From Petunia secreta (lineage: Eukaryota > Streptophyta > Magnoliopsida > Solanales > Solanaceae): a DNA stretch of 64,000 nt. The notes beneath the pieces are model-generated. The model was not told where the DNA came from. It did not search any database and worked only from the letters and a program-made list of their open reading frames with translations. The stretch is taken from NCBI GenBank assembly GCA_029990175.1, contig JARKIP010000064.1, positions 14,216,001 through 14,280,000 of the forward strand. Direction: 5' to 3'. Each line of letters begins with the position of its first letter. Positions within the stretch are counted from its first letter, which is position 1. Below are positions 34,429-48,000 of the stretch, in pieces. The translations under genes were made by a program, and so were the position numbers.

Positions 34429-37400
34429 TGCCACACCCCTTTTTTCCCAACCGCTTGGTTCTCGGTTGATAGCGCTTTATGGAATTTTAATTTGATTTCC
34501 TGCCCTATTTGTTAAAGGGCTTCCATTTAAGGAAGTGACGGTGTTCAAAAGGTGCCAAAATATTTATTTATTTACGGAGTCGCCACTTGACAAGTTCAAA
34601 GGGTGTGCCAAGTCACCCAAAGGGTACCTCGGAACACCTTTTGACTCGTCAAAGGCCTGCGCTTTGAGATTCGGGTAAGGACCTCGGTTGACTCTCGGGA
34701 AGGTGTTAGGCACCCTCGAATCCTGTGCCAAGCACAGTTGTTTTTTTACGCTTTTTGACTCTTTGAAAACTATCTGTTGTTTATTGACTTTTATTTTGTC
34801 ACCACTTATTTGAAAGTTACTATTTGTTAGTTCAAATACGACACATTATTTTCCCTTAAACCAAGTATGACATGAATATTTAGAGGGATGAAAACAAATG
34901 GCCTAAACTACCTACCAACTTTTAAGCAATAACTTATTATTATTTATTAAAAAAAAGAACATTTGTGGCTATAAGTTAAAACCTAAATTGAAACTAGACT
35001 AAGCCCGCAAGATATATATGTAACTGTTTTGCTGCTTTGACCTTACAAGATTTTGCAACTGTAGTCCTGTATGGCATATAATTTGCATCAAATGTCCCTT
35101 TTAAACTACATTCCAAATTCGTCCAGACTTTGCAAGTTGCCAAATTTCGAAACTAGTCTTCCTTTTAAACATAACTGATTTGAGATGATTTACAATGGAT
35201 ATCCGAGTTTGTCTATTACTAGAGTTAGCGCTTCCAAGATTCGTCTTTAAATAGGATTAATTTTAAACAAAATATGAAAGGACATCTCCTCTTTTGCTAA
35301 ATCATATGGTAACTCTTATTAACCTAACATGGTCCTGACATCAAACACTTTCTACATCTCATTTGATAAAGTCTACTAAGCAAAAGATTGCAATATAGCT
35401 ATCAGTGCATACATAAACTATTTAGGACTTGAATCAAGCTATTTCATGCATATACATGGCTTTAAACATGACTGAAATTTATATAAAATAACATGAAAGT
35501 GAAAATTTACCTAGTGTAGATAAACCTTCAAAGCAACAACAAATGCAAAGGCCCCAACCTGGCAGCTTTAAATCAACAGCAGCAAACAGCCACACAAACA
35601 GTGACGACCCTATCACAGAATCTCTGAAGAAAACCAGCTTTAACCCTTACTGAACCTTTTTAGACCCCAAGACACTTATCCTTTTCATTCTATGTTCCTT
35701 CTTTTCTCAATATTTTTTCCTCAAATTCTTATTCTATTTCCATATCTGTGTCCTGTTTTTATTTCCAGGGAGTGTAGTGTGTTCTTTTCTTTCATCTCTA
35801 TTTCTTTTCTGCCTCTGTTTTTCAGTTCTGTATTGTTAATGTTCTCTGCTTTTTCTCTTCTCTGCTCACTTTCTGTTTTTAACTTTTCATGTTCTCCATT
35901 TTATGTTCTGTTTCCCTTCCTTTAAAGAGAGTCAAAGGCTCTCAAAAATAGAAGGGGAAGTGGGGTGTGTGTACCAGTAAAAGTACCAACCCATGTGCCC
36001 CCCAGCCTTAGCATTTTCAGGCCATTATTTCATGGCATGCAAGGCTGTACCAGAACAAAAAGGAGGGCAGAACTCTGCTGCCACCCTTGTACTTTCTTGA
36101 CTCAACCTTTGACATCATCAGGCCTATGTCATTCCAACTATCTAAGCAAATCAAGCCACCATGACCAAACTAAATTGAATGGACTAAGTCCACCTAAGAA
36201 CAAATTAACAAAACCTGAAACAAAGTTCCAAAACAGACTAACCATACCTCTGACTTCCTGATCTCTAACTAAACCAAATCCCAGGTTCAACCCCAAAGAC
36301 TAACAACAACCCAAACTAAGCACACTCTTGCCTATTTACTCACATTTAGTGTATAAAACAATATGAACAAGCTCCTAAATACCAACACCAATAAGGATAG
36401 CCAGATTATGTACTCAAGACGGCATAAGGAAACATCAAAACAATGGACATCTTTAAACATAAACTAAACTAGCAAATGCAAACAGATTCAGCCGTGCACA
36501 TGAGACACTAGTTAAACTAAAACAAGAACCAATGGACTTGACAATCCCACACCCAGATCCTTCATAACTTGCAACACTTACAGCATAGAAATAGTCAATA
36601 CATAGCTAAACGGTGTTTTTTCAATCAAAACGGTGAAAATCATGATATAACATAGCCATTTTATATGAATTCACACACATACACATCCTGTTTCACAAGT
36701 CTAGGGCTAAACTATTATTAGTTTACCAATACTAAACATTAGCTACATAAAAAGGAAAGATAAGAGATTTCCTGCTAACCCGTTAAGCTAACACAAATAC
36801 CACCACTGCCCTTTGCTTCGACGACTAGCTTCACTCTTGTGCCAAATTCAGCGTTGACGCCATAGCCAAATGCTTCGACACATCCCAAACAACTTAATTA
36901 CTAGTATCGCTACGCACTTGCTACAGACATCACGCCACGACTAACCAAAACAATCAACACGTTTAAGAATCTGCCCCCAATACTGTGTCGCTACCTCACC
37001 ATCACACACAGTCACAACTCCACCAAATGCTTCATCGACGCCAACCAAACAACTCGTCGAGGCCAACAGTCACAAACAAAATTGAATCAATCAGCCCGCC
37101 TCCATTCACACACACAAAGCTCCCCTCCACGGATTCACCACCAATGGTTTCGAATTACAGCCCCCTACGCCGTTCACAAAAATATCCACTGCTTCCAAAT
37201 TAACAAACTGAAAACAGCCTCGTCACCCTTACGTCGCTGCTGCGTCAAACGCCCTCACCAAATACTCCATCCCACTGCCCTGCACCATAGCCAAAACTAA
37301 AAGCCAAACACAAAATCATTGCCGCAATTTTCATTGAAACAGCCTTGCCAATACCAAAACATCAGCCTTCCTATCTCCCGAACCATTGCAGCGACACCCA

Positions 37401-38240
37401 AACGTCGTCATCAATCCATTCCCCAACTCTCAATTTTCTAGTCGAAAACGACAGCTAATGGAGTCGTTTTCCACTAGAAAATAAAGAGAAATGATATGAA
37501 AGCCAAAATGAAACATAAAAGAGAAGAGGAAACGCCCGAAACCCTTTCATCACTGTCGGGATCGGATCAGGCCGGAGAAAAATGTTCTCTTGTAATCGAG
37601 GTCTAGAAATAGAACGAAGAGGGGAAGACAAAGCTAAGCATGTAATACTCACCGGAAAAACATGGAGTTTCGCGGGGTAAGGGTGAAACAGAATTTGAAA
37701 CTTCGATCTAGAAGAAACGACTAAGAATTTAGAGAAAATAATTGGAGAAATGGAAAGAGGGGGTCAACGCGTGTCTGATGATGTAAAATTTGGACGGAAC
37801 GGAGTGGGTGGCGCCGCCGCCGTCGGCGGAGCTCCGGCGGGGATGGAGAAATCGCCAGAGCTTCTGTGTATTTTTGTGAATTGGGGAAAAATGAATGGGG
37901 TTAGGGGAATTGGAGCTTAACCCGATGGACTGGGCCGGGTTAGTCAAATTGGGCTTTTACTCAAATAGCCTAGTTGAGCACAAACTAACACATTTAGCAC
38001 AATCGATTAATTAAACTACACAATTAGTAGAAATACACAACAAATATTCTTGCTAACACAAAAGGGAAATCAACAGAATATTACTCACAAATACAATCAT
38101 TTTTATTTTTTGGTAATTTTTAGCATTTTTTATGTCTGAAAATAACTAAATAAAAGCTAGATAAAATTGGAAAATACTAAGAGAATTTGCACAGAAAATT
38201 CAAGTAATTATCAATTTGGTGCCAAAATTAGGTGATTACA
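34429..38240 (-). mobile_element. 3' LTR of the Ogre element
   Basis: In element orientation it runs from TGTAATCACC (38240) to GGGGTGTGGCA (34429), 3812 bp, with TG...CA ends. The PPT sits directly outside at 38241. There are no genes inside; the small frames at 35692-37947 are chance. A GC-rich patch with GCCGCCGCCGTCGGCGG occurs at about 37810-37860, near the 5' part of the LTR where a promoter and leader would be expected. The 5-bp flank at the outer end is TCGCC (34424-34428). Confidence 0.8.
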
Positions 38241-38254
38241 GCTGCCCCTCTTTG
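38241..38254 (-). other. polypurine tract of the Ogre element
   Basis: The minus strand reads CAAAGAGGGGCAGC immediately before the LTR start TGTAATCACC. Purine-rich and correctly placed for plus-strand DNA priming. Confidence 0.7.
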
Positions 38255-38751
38255 TTCGAGAACACGAAGTGTTTTTTGACAAAGACGTAATCGACGACTA
38301 ATTTTGGCTTTTTGGTTCTAGCCAAGAACACGCTTGCAAAGTGGTAACCTCACCCTGACTACAAGGCTCCTACATATCCTCGGACTAAGGAATCAGGTCA
38401 GTGTAGTTCCTGACATGCGGTAACCGGGATTACCGCTTTCCTAAACACTAAGACACCACTAGACTCTCTAGACCAACACTAAACACTTCCTAGACTCTCT
38501 AGAACTGACACTTGACGCTTCTACACTGACTTGAGGGCTGTTGTTGCTTGATGTTGGCTGCTGTCCAGTAGCTGTAGGTCGTGCTTTACAACAAAATGGA
38601 AATTACAACACTGAAAATGTAACTTTACAATTCCTAATCTAAGTCTTTATGCCTCTCGAGGTGAGCCTCTTCGTCGTCGCTTCCCCTATTTTGTTGAAAA
38701 GTAAACCACCACTTTGGTTTCGGGTGGGTCTTGGACACTTGATCTTCTTGA

Positions 38752-40075
38752 AATAAATTTCCTCATTCTTTAGGTGGGCACCTAGAGTTCTTGAAATAAA
38801 TTCCCTTATTATTCAGGTGGATGCCTTGAGTTCTTGAAATAAATTCCCCCATTTTTCAGGTGGGTGCCTAGACTTCTTGAAATAAATTCCCTCATTCTTC
38901 AGGCGGGTGCCTAGACTTCTTGAAATATATTCCCTCGTTCTTCAGGTGGGCGCCTAGAGTTCTTGAAATGAATTCCCTCATTCTTCAGATGGGAGCCTTG
39001 AGTTCTTGAAATGAATTCTCTTGTTGTTCAGGTGGACGCCTTGAGTTCTTAAAATAAATTCCCTCATTCTTCAGGTGGGTTCCTAGACTTCTTGAAATGA
39101 ATTCCCTCATTCTTCAGGTGGGTGCCTGGACTTCTTGAAATAAATTCCCTCATTCTTCAGGTGGGTGCCTAGACTTCTTGAAATAAATTCCCTCATTCTT
39201 CAGGTGGGTGCCTAAAGTTCTTGAAATGAATTCCCGTGTTCTTCAGGTGGGCGCCTAGACTTCTTAGATTAATTCCCTCATTCTTCAGGTGGGCGCCTAG
39301 AGTTCTTGAAATGAATTCCCGCGTTCTTCAGGTGGGCGCGTGGACTTCTTGAAATAAATTCCCTCATTCTTCATGCGGGTGCCTAGACTTCTTGAAATAT
39401 ATTCCCTCGTTCTTCATGCGGGTGCCTAGACTTCTTGAAATATATTCCCTCGTTCTTCAGGTGGGCGCCTAGAGTTCTTGAAATGAATTCCCTCATTCTT
39501 CAGATGGGAGCCTTGAGTTCTTGAAATGAATTCTCTTGTTGTTCAGGTGGACGCCTTGAGTTCTTAAAATAAATTCCCTCATTCTTCAGGTGGGTTCCTA
39601 GACTTCTTGAAATGAATTCCCTCATTCTTCAGGTGGGTGCCTGGACTTCTTGAAATAAATTCCCTCATTCTTCAGGTGGGCGCCTAGACTTCTTAGATTA
39701 ATTCCCTTATTCTTCAGGTGGGCGCCTAGAGTTCTTGAAATGAATTCCCGTGTTCTTCAGGTGGGTGCCTGGACTTCTTGAAATAAATTCCGTCATTCTT
39801 CAGGTGGGTGCCTGGAGTTCTTGAAATGAATTCTCTTGTTGTTCAGGTGGATGCCTGGACTTCTTAGATTAATTCCCTCATTCTTCAGGTGGGCACCTAG
39901 AGTTCTTGAAATGAATTCCCACGTTCTTCAGGTGGGCGCCTGGACTTCTTAAACTGCTCCCTCATTCTTCAGGTGGGCGCCTCGACTTTCTCAAAACTAC
40001 TCCCTCATTCTTCAGGTGGGTGCCTCGACTTCTAAAACTACTCCCTCATTCTTCAAGGGGGTGCCTCAACTTTCT
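38752..40075. repeat. 43-bp tandem array in the Ogre 3' untranslated region
   Basis: About 30 units of 43 bp share TTCTTGAAATAAATTCCCTC and ATTCTTCAGGTGGGTGCCTA. Variants (AAATGAATT, GTTGTTCAGGTGGACGCC, CAGATGGGAGCC) recur in the same order about 515 bp apart, giving a higher-order repeat of 12 units. The array lies between pol and the LTR, the usual place for satellite-like arrays in Ogre elements. Confidence 0.95.
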
Positions 40076-41297
40076 TCAAATGTACTCCAAATTCTGCTTC
40101 CCTTATTTTCCCTTTTCCATTTTTCTTTCCATATTCCTTCTCATCTTTCTTTGCTCCTGGCATTTCTCTGTATTCCCTTTGGCTCCCTTGATGGTCTTTT
40201 CATGGTGCGGATTCTCGATACGTCATTTCTGCTATCGAGATGTGATGTTGGCTTCCATTATCCAGGCGAGTCCTGACTGTGCTCTGCTACAACTGAAAAA
40301 CAGGTAAACAATTCTTGCGAAACTTTCTTTTGCTCGTTTTGACGTTATTTTGACTGAGAGTCAAAAAATGAAAAAAGTTCTAGACAAAGGACTCTGGACG
40401 AGAGATGTCCTTTAAAAGATGAAAAATGAACTTATCTGGAGGCAAAACGATAACCCCAATAGACATGACATGCATCTTGGTCTCGAACCCTGATCCATTC
40501 ACAACAGCTCTTCCTCGACCTCTCCCTCAATTCGAACATTCAGCAATGACTACTTGCCAAGCCCAGCTTGATGACAAATATAACATCTCTCATTCGGCTA
40601 GTGGTGCCCCATTTTGGGTTTTCACCAACTAACCTCTCTCATTGTTCTTTTATCTCACTGTTTGTCATGCGGCGCACTTTCAGATTTTCACCGGCAAGAC
40701 TTCATTTTCTTTTCTTTTCATTTTTTTTTTCTCTTCTTTTTTTTCCCCCTTTTTTTCACTCTTTGATGATAATGTCTTGGGTGCTTTGAGCCTCTTCCTG
40801 ACTTCGAGACCAAAATTCCAAATGTCCCATGAACATGTGAAAAGATGGTAAGAATAATAGAAGTTTATTTTTATTTTATTGAAAAATAAAATAAAAACAA
40901 ACTTCTGCCCCAGTTTAGCAGAAACTGTGGATTTGGATTTTCTTTGAATTTGGCCGCAAACTTGGAGGCAAGTTTTGCGTCAATATGAACAGGGAAAAAA
41001 GTATGAACTTTCCCATGTTATGAAGCTAGGGAACATTTAGAACTTTCACTGATATGACCGCACCTGAATGGTTGCCTACGTATCCTTTTGAGAGGAATCA
41101 GGTCAGACATAGCTCTAACAACTTAATGCCAAAATTTGTTATTTTGAATCTTTCTTTCTTTCATTTCATTTCATTTCATTACAATTACAGGATTCCCAAT
41201 AAGGGTTCACAAAAGCGATACAAAGCCAGAGGCTAACAAAGGGATACATTATCTGGGTAAGGGAAACAAAAACTTCTGTTATCCCAATCCAAGAACA
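40076..41297 (-). other. Ogre 3' untranslated spacer
   Basis: Lies between the end of pol (41298) and the tandem array. T-rich with poly-T/C runs at 40715-40760. No coding motifs on either strand. Confidence 0.6.
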
Positions 41298-44200
41298 TCA
41301 AATGTAGTACCTCTTCACTGCATCAGCATTAACAATCATTTCATCCATCGTGCCTTCGATGTCTGTCAAGAATAGAGCACCGTTAGGCAACACCTTCTTC
41401 ATCACATACGGTCCTTGCCAATTTGGAGCAAACTTGCCCTTTGCTTCTTCCTGATGTGGAAAGATGCGCTTCAAGACCAACTGACCTTCACTGAACTTGC
41501 GTTGGCGCACCTTCTTGTTGTATGCTTTAGCCATTCTCTTCTGATATAATTGACAATAACATACTGCATTTAGCCTTTTCTCGTCAATCAAAGCCAATTG
41601 TTCCAAGCGGGATTTGACCCATTCAGTGTCCTCGATCTCAACTTCAACAATGATTCTCAAGGATGGTATTTTGACTTCTGCCGGAATGACCGCTTCGGTC
41701 CCGTACACTAGTTCATATGGGGTCGTGCCTATTGAGGTGCGCACAGTTGTGCGATAACCCAGAAGAGCAAACGACAACTTCTCATGCCAATCTTGAGATC
41801 CTTCCACCATTTTTCGAAGGATTTTCTTGATGTTCTTGTTTGCAGCTTCGACCGCGCCATTTGCTTGTGGCCGGTATGGTGTAGAATTTCTGTGTACAAT
41901 TTTGACCTTTCACATACCTCCCTTATCAGATGACTGTTGAGATTAGCCCCCTTGTCAGTGATGATGGTATTGGGAATACCGAATCGGCAAATGATGCTTG
42001 AGTGAACAAAGTCGACCACAGCTTTCTTGGTTACTGACTTGAATGTCGCTGCTTCCACCCACTTGGTAAAATAATCAATGGCGACCAAGATGAATCTATG
42101 CACGTTCGACGCCTTTGGTTCTATTGGGCCAATGACATCCATTCCCCATGCAGCGAAAGGCCAGGGAGCGGAAATCGTGTGGAGTCCTAAGGGAGGCGAA
42201 TGTATCAAATCGCCGTGCACTTGACATTGGTGGCATTTCCGCACAAAACCTATGCAATCTCGCTCCATGGTGAGCCAGAAATAACCTGCTCTTAAGATCT
42301 TCTTGGCTAGCACATAGCCATTCATGTGTGGCCCACAAATTCCTGAATGTACCTCATTTAGAATTCTCGAGGCTTCTTGTGCGTCCACACATCTCAAAAA
42401 TCCCAGATCTGGGGTTCTCTTATACAGTACCCCCCCCCCCCCCCCCGCTCAGAAAGAAACCATTTGCAAGACGACGGAGGGTTCTTTTTTGATTGCTCTC
42501 AGCTAGTGTCGGGTACTCTCCATTCTTGATGTCCAGATACCATGGCTCACCATCAAGTTCTTCTTCAACCATGTTGCAGTAGGCGTGTTGGTTCCGAACT
42601 TGAATCTCGAGAGGATCAATATGAGTTTGGTCAGGATGACTAAGCATGGATGCTAATGTAGCCAAAGCGTCAGCCAACTCATTGTGCATTCTTGGGATGT
42701 GCCTAAATTCAATAGAATCAAATCTTTGGCAAAGATCTTCCAGATACTGCTTATACATGATGAGTTTCACGTCTCGAGTTTCCCATTCACCCTTGATTTG
42801 ATGTACTAGTAGGTCAGAATCTCCAAGCACTAGTAGTTCTTTGATGTCCATATCTATCGCCATGCATAGACCCATGATGCAAGCTTCATATTCTGCCGTG
42901 TTATGGTACACTAGAAATGAAGTTGCGCAGCCGCCGGATAATAATGACCCGTCGGGGATATGAGAACAGCCCCGATACCATCGCCTTTGGAGTTAGAGGC
43001 CCCATCAAAATAAAGCTTCCAATAATGATCATCGTCAGAAGGCAGCTCCTCAATTGTGTCTACCTCTTCATCAGGAAAGTATGTCTTAAGAGGTTCATAC
43101 TCATCATCCACTGGATTTTCGGCCAAATGATCGGCTAAAGCCTGGGATTTCATTGCAGTACGGGTGACATAGACTATGTCAAACTCTGTGAGTAACATTT
43201 GCCACTTGGCGAGCCTTCCCATTGGCATTGGCTTCTGGAAGATATACTTCAGTGGGTCCATCCGGGATATGAGGTAAGTAGTGTATGACAACAAATAATG
43301 CCTCAGCTTTTGTGCTACCCAAGTGAGGGCACAACACGTTCTTTCCAACAAAGTGTACTTGACCTCATAATCCGTGAACTTCTTGCTCATGTAGTAGATG
43401 GCTTGCTCTTTCTTTCATGTGGCATCATGCTGCCCCAGTACACATCCAAATGAATTATCCATCACCGACAAATAAAGGAATAAAGGTCGGCCTGGCTCCG
43501 GTGGGACCAACACAGGTGGATTTTACAAGTATTGCTTGATTTGGTCAAAAGCCGCTTGGCATTCCTCGGTCCACTTGACTGCATCATCTTTCTTTAGCAG
43601 CTTGAAGATTGGTTCACAAGTTGTAATGAGTTGAGCGATGAACCTACTGATGTAGTTCAATCTTCTGAGGAAACTCATGACTTCTTTCTTGTTCTTTGGC
43701 GGAGGCAACTCTTGTATAGCTTTGATCTTTGAAGGATCCAATTCAATGCCTCGCCTTCTGACAGTAAAACCCAACAACTTTCCAGCTGGAACACCGAATG
43801 CACATTTAGCCAGGTTCAACTTCAAATTGTACCTTCTGAGTCTTTCAAAGAATTTCCTAAGGTCTTTAACATGATCCTCTGCTGTTCTTGATTTTACTAT
43901 CACATCATCCACAAACACCTCAATTTCTTTGTGTATCATATCATGGAAGATAGTTGTCATGGCTCTCATGTATGTTTCCCCAGCATTCTTTAATCCAAAT
44001 GGCATGACCCTGTAACAAAACGTTCCCCAAGGTGTGGTGAACGCCGTCTTTTCTGCATCATCTTCATCCATCAGGATCTGGTGATATCCGGCATAGCAAT
44101 CCACGAAAGACTGAATCTCGTGTTTGGCACAATTGTCTATGAGAATGTGAATATTAGGCAAAGGGAAATTATCCTTGGGACTGGACTTATTCAAATCTCG

Positions 44201-44692
44201 ATAGTCAACACAAATTCTTGTCTTCCCATCTTTCTTCGGCACCGGCACAACATTGGCCAACCAAGTGGAATACTGAAGAGATTGTATCACCTTCGCAGAT
44301 AGCTGCTTCATGATTTCCTTATGGATTTTCTTGCTCATATCTGTCTTGAATTTCCTCCGAAGTTGTTTGACTGGAGGAAAACCAGGATTGATCGGTAACT
44401 TGTAAACCACCAAATCTGTGCTCAAACCGGGCATGTCATCATATGACCAAGCAAACACGTCTCTATAGTCAAACAAAACTTGGACTATGTCATTTTTCAC
44501 TTTTGGTAGAGCGTGCATGCTTATCTTGGTTTCCCTAACATCGTCGGGGGTTCCCAAATGTATATTTTCCGTGTCATCTAGATTGGGCTTAGGCTTGTTC
44601 TCAAACTGTTCTAATTCCCCGTTTATTTCACTCTCAGCTCCCTCCTCATCATATTCTTTCTCAAACATTTCTTTGGTATCAGTCCCTTCCAT
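41298..44692 (-). pseudogene. Ogre pol (RT, RNase H, archaeal-type RNase H, integrase), broken
   Basis: Reading from 44692: RT with ICVDYRDLNKSSPKDNFPLP, the catalytic VFVDDVIV (FVDD box) and MPFGLKNAGETY. Then comes RNase H1 (YTLLERTCCALTW; HYLLSYTTYLISRMDPLKYI). A second RNase H follows (YFDGASNSKGDGIGAVLI; NTAEYEACIMGL; LLVLGDSDLLVHQIKGEW; HIPRMHNELADALATLAS), typical of the Tat lineage. Integrase has the HHCC finger (HSGICGPH; CHQCQVHGD), Asp in GMDVIGP, Asp in ITDKGANL and Glu in the GAVEAANK region, then a C-terminal segment ending at 41298. Lesions: stops at 43523-43525 and 43415-43417; frameshifts near 42915, at the C17 tract (42430-42446), and near 41890. Catalytic residues remain readable across the breaks. 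Pol copies and integrates the element. Confidence 0.9.
42430..42446. repeat. C17 homopolymer (G17 on the pol strand)
   Basis: Seventeen consecutive C bases inside the Ogre pol, between RNase H and integrase. The reading frame changes across it, so slippage here probably caused one of the frameshifts; assembly error is also possible. Confidence 0.9.
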
Positions 44693-45038
44693 GTCATCTA
44701 CCTCCTCAAACTGTTACTTCATAATCATTCCACCCACCAACATGTATTTCCTTAATTTTTGGTTGATCCATTGAGACCAAGTTAAAATGTGTGTTTAGAT
44801 CAGGGCGTGATTTCAGCATGCATGTCATGTTATTAAGGCCATCAGAAACATAGCTACAGAAAGAAATAAGGAACAAAAATCAGGAAAGTAAAGAGATAGA
44901 ATAAGGAGACAAGAACATGTCTTGCTTTTAATTGAATTTGAAAGATAAAAGGGTTTGACATCATAACGAGCAAAATAAATATACTTGGATTACAACCCTT
45001 AGAATAACCAAGTATACAGAAAGGATAACAAAAACTTG
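44693..45038 (-). other. intron-like spacer between Ogre gag-pro and pol
   Basis: Gag-pro ends with TAG-type termination after PTRRGYW at 45039. The minus strand then has a possible donor (TTG|GTAGCAAG, about 45019), AT-rich sequence, and a coding-like stretch beginning near 44772 that leads into pol with a one-base shift near 44710. Ogre elements are known to carry a partially spliced intron at this position. The exact borders here are inference. Confidence 0.5.
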
Positions 45039-48000
45039 CTACCAATAGCCCCTCCTAGTGGGGAGAGGCATGGATTCCCAGTTGTTCAGCTTCACATCAG
45101 GGCCAATGTCCTGGATTTGTGCATTGCTAGGTCCTTCACCAGTTTGCACCATGTTGATGCCAAAGACGTGCCTCAGGTCTGACAGTAACTTCTTATGCTC
45201 TTCAGTCTCCTCAGCATTTTTGGAAATAGACTTGCCCCCGTTGGACCTCGTGAAAGATTGAGCGAGGCAAGGGACAGGCTTCTCTAGAGACCATTCTTGT
45301 TTCTTCATCTTCCTAGCTCTTGCTTTGTCTGCCGCTGTAGGCTTGTATCCCAGACCCCAGGTACCCCGAATGCCAAGTGGACTAATTGGATGTGACATTC
45401 CTTGTAGTGATGCTCCGAGACCTTTCCCGTTTGAAACCATGCTTCAACATTTCTGTAGCCATCATAACTGCTGCTTCTGACAATCTTGCTTGGGGCAAAG
45501 GCTTGCCTTCAGGGACCTCATCTACATGGACTGCTTCAAAGGCTTGGTACATCAGTATTGGGCTATCATTGGTGACCTCAATAACTGGAATGGACGGATC
45601 CTTGTAGATTGACAAATCTCCCTCTCCGTGTACCATGATCATCTCACGATTCCATTCAAACTTGACAGTCTGGTGTAAGGTCGACGGTACTGCGCCCGCC
45701 ATATGAATCCAGGGCCTTCCCAACAGTAGATTGTAAGACGAATCCATATCGAAGACTTGGAAATTAATAACAAAGTCCACAGGCCCAATTGTCAATGTCA
45801 GCTCGATCTCACCAATTGACTGCCTTTTTTCTCCACCAAAAGCACGGATACTCATAGTGTTGTTTCGAATTCTGTCCACGTTGATTTTCAATCTTTTCAA
45901 AGTAGACAATGGATAGATGTTTAGACCAGACCCACCGTCAACCAGCACTCTTGTGACGTAAGAGTTGTCACACTTAACAGTCAGATGCAGAGCTTTGTTG
46001 TGGCCTGTGCTTTCCATAGGCAATTCTTCATCAGTGAAAGTGATCCTGTTTACTTCAAAGATACGACCAACAATTGCCTCCAAATTTCCAACAGTCATTT
46101 TTCAGATACATGAGCTTCATTCAGGATTTTCAACAAAGTATGATGGTGCGCCTCAGAATGCATCAGCAGGGACAACAAAGAAATTTGAGCAGGGGTCTTC
46201 CTCAGCTGCTCTACGATAGAGTAATCTTGCACTTTCATCTTCTTCAGAAACTCTTCTGCCTCTTTCTCCGTGACAGGTTCCTTGATGGGACCCTGATTTT
46301 CTCTAGCTTGCTTTGTTTTTCTTAACTCTTCTGGGGTAAAGCACCGCCCAGAACGAGTTAGACCGCCCACTTGTGTTGTTTCTGCCACAACCTCTTTTCC
46401 CTTGTATGTCACTACTGCCATTTTCATAATTCCACGGGACTGCATTTGTATTTTTTATGGGAATCTGAGGTGCGCTCTTTATGACAATGGGCTCAGGCAG
46501 CTTGTTCTGATCATCTTCACGGGGCGCCCTTTTGATAACCAACTTTGGTTTGGTAACATGGTCTGATTCCCTTTCATTTCTGTTGGTTTTTTGGATCACC
46601 AACTTTGGTTTCTCAATCTCCTCTTCTTTTTTCTCAACGGCCCATTTTAACATCAACACAGGCTTGTTTGGCTGGATAGATGGCTTTGTTATCCCAGACA
46701 CTACAACAGAACTTGTCTTTGAAGTGATATGCATCTTTTCCACCCCAATTGTTATGGCGTCGACTGACACTATTGGCCTTGCAGACTCATCTTCAAATCC
46801 CCCTTCGCATATGCCCACCATGTGTACATCGTGGACTGGCAAAGGATTGCGATTAATGTTCGGCGTTTCTGCATCTTCAATCACAATTTGGTTGTTGTCA
46901 ATCAGATCTTGCACCGCTCTTTTGAGATAATAGCAATTTTTCGTATCATGCCCTGGTGCGCCTGAGTGGTAATCACAATGTCGAGAGTAGTCCATTTTCC
47001 CAATAGGATTCATGCTTCCTTGAATTGGCTTTATCATGTTCAAGACTTGCAATTTCTCAAAGATACTGGTGTAAGATTCTCCAATTGGTGTGAATTCTCT
47101 CTTTTTCTCTTCTCGAGCCTTCTTGAATTCAGCTCTTGGACGAAAGCCTGCAGGACCTCTTGGTCGGTAGGTAGGGTTAGGTGGAGCCTGATAATGATTA
47201 TGTGGAGCTTGGTGAATGGGATATGTAGGCTGTGGGGCTGGTGCGCGCCATTGCGGATAAGATGTTGGGGCATATGGCTGCGCAGCGTGTACAGAATATT
47301 GGGGTGGAGGTATGGAGTATTGTGCATTTTGTGGTGGGTAATAGTGTTGTAAATGGGGTGTTTGTGGAGCTTGGTATGAATTTGGTTGACTGTATTGCTC
47401 ATCATTCCACCTTCGTGGACCCGACCCTACCATGGCCACATCTTCTTTCTTCTTCTTACCGAACCCTGCTGCCCTGGTCTGCACAGCCTGTGTGGTCACC
47501 TTCAGTGCAGTCTGGCTCACAATCTTGCCAGCTTTGACTCCTCTCTCAATCATTTCTCCCATCTTGACGACTTCACTAAACGGTTTCCCAAAGGCGGCGA
47601 TCAATGAACCATAGAACGCCTCATCCTGCGCCTCAATGAACAAATGAACCATGTCATCGTCCGGTATTGTGGGGCTCACTCGAGCGGCCTGCTCGCGCCA
47701 TCTAAGGGCATACTCCCTAAAACTTTCACTTGGCTTCTTTTTTATCGCATCCAGAGAGGATCGATCTGGCAAAACTTCAATATGGTACTTGTATTGGTCG
47801 TAGAATGCCTGCGCCATATCATCAAATGCCAACCATTTAGTTACATCTTGCCTCATGAACCATTCGGCAGCTGCGCCCCTCAAGCTTTCAGAAAAGTATG
47901 CTATCAACAACTTGTCTTTCTTGACCCCTCTCATTTTGTTGCAGTAGGTCTTCATATGAACTCTTGGATCTCCTTGCCCGGTGTATAGATCGAACTTTAG

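Noticed and set aside
35692..37947. Small frames in the 34-38 kb region
   Set aside because: They lie inside the Ogre LTR, have no motifs, and no splice or UTR context.
38752..40075. Possible CRISPR-like array of regular repeats
   Set aside because: Units are contiguous with no unique spacers and sit in a plant retrotransposon; this is a tandem satellite-like array.
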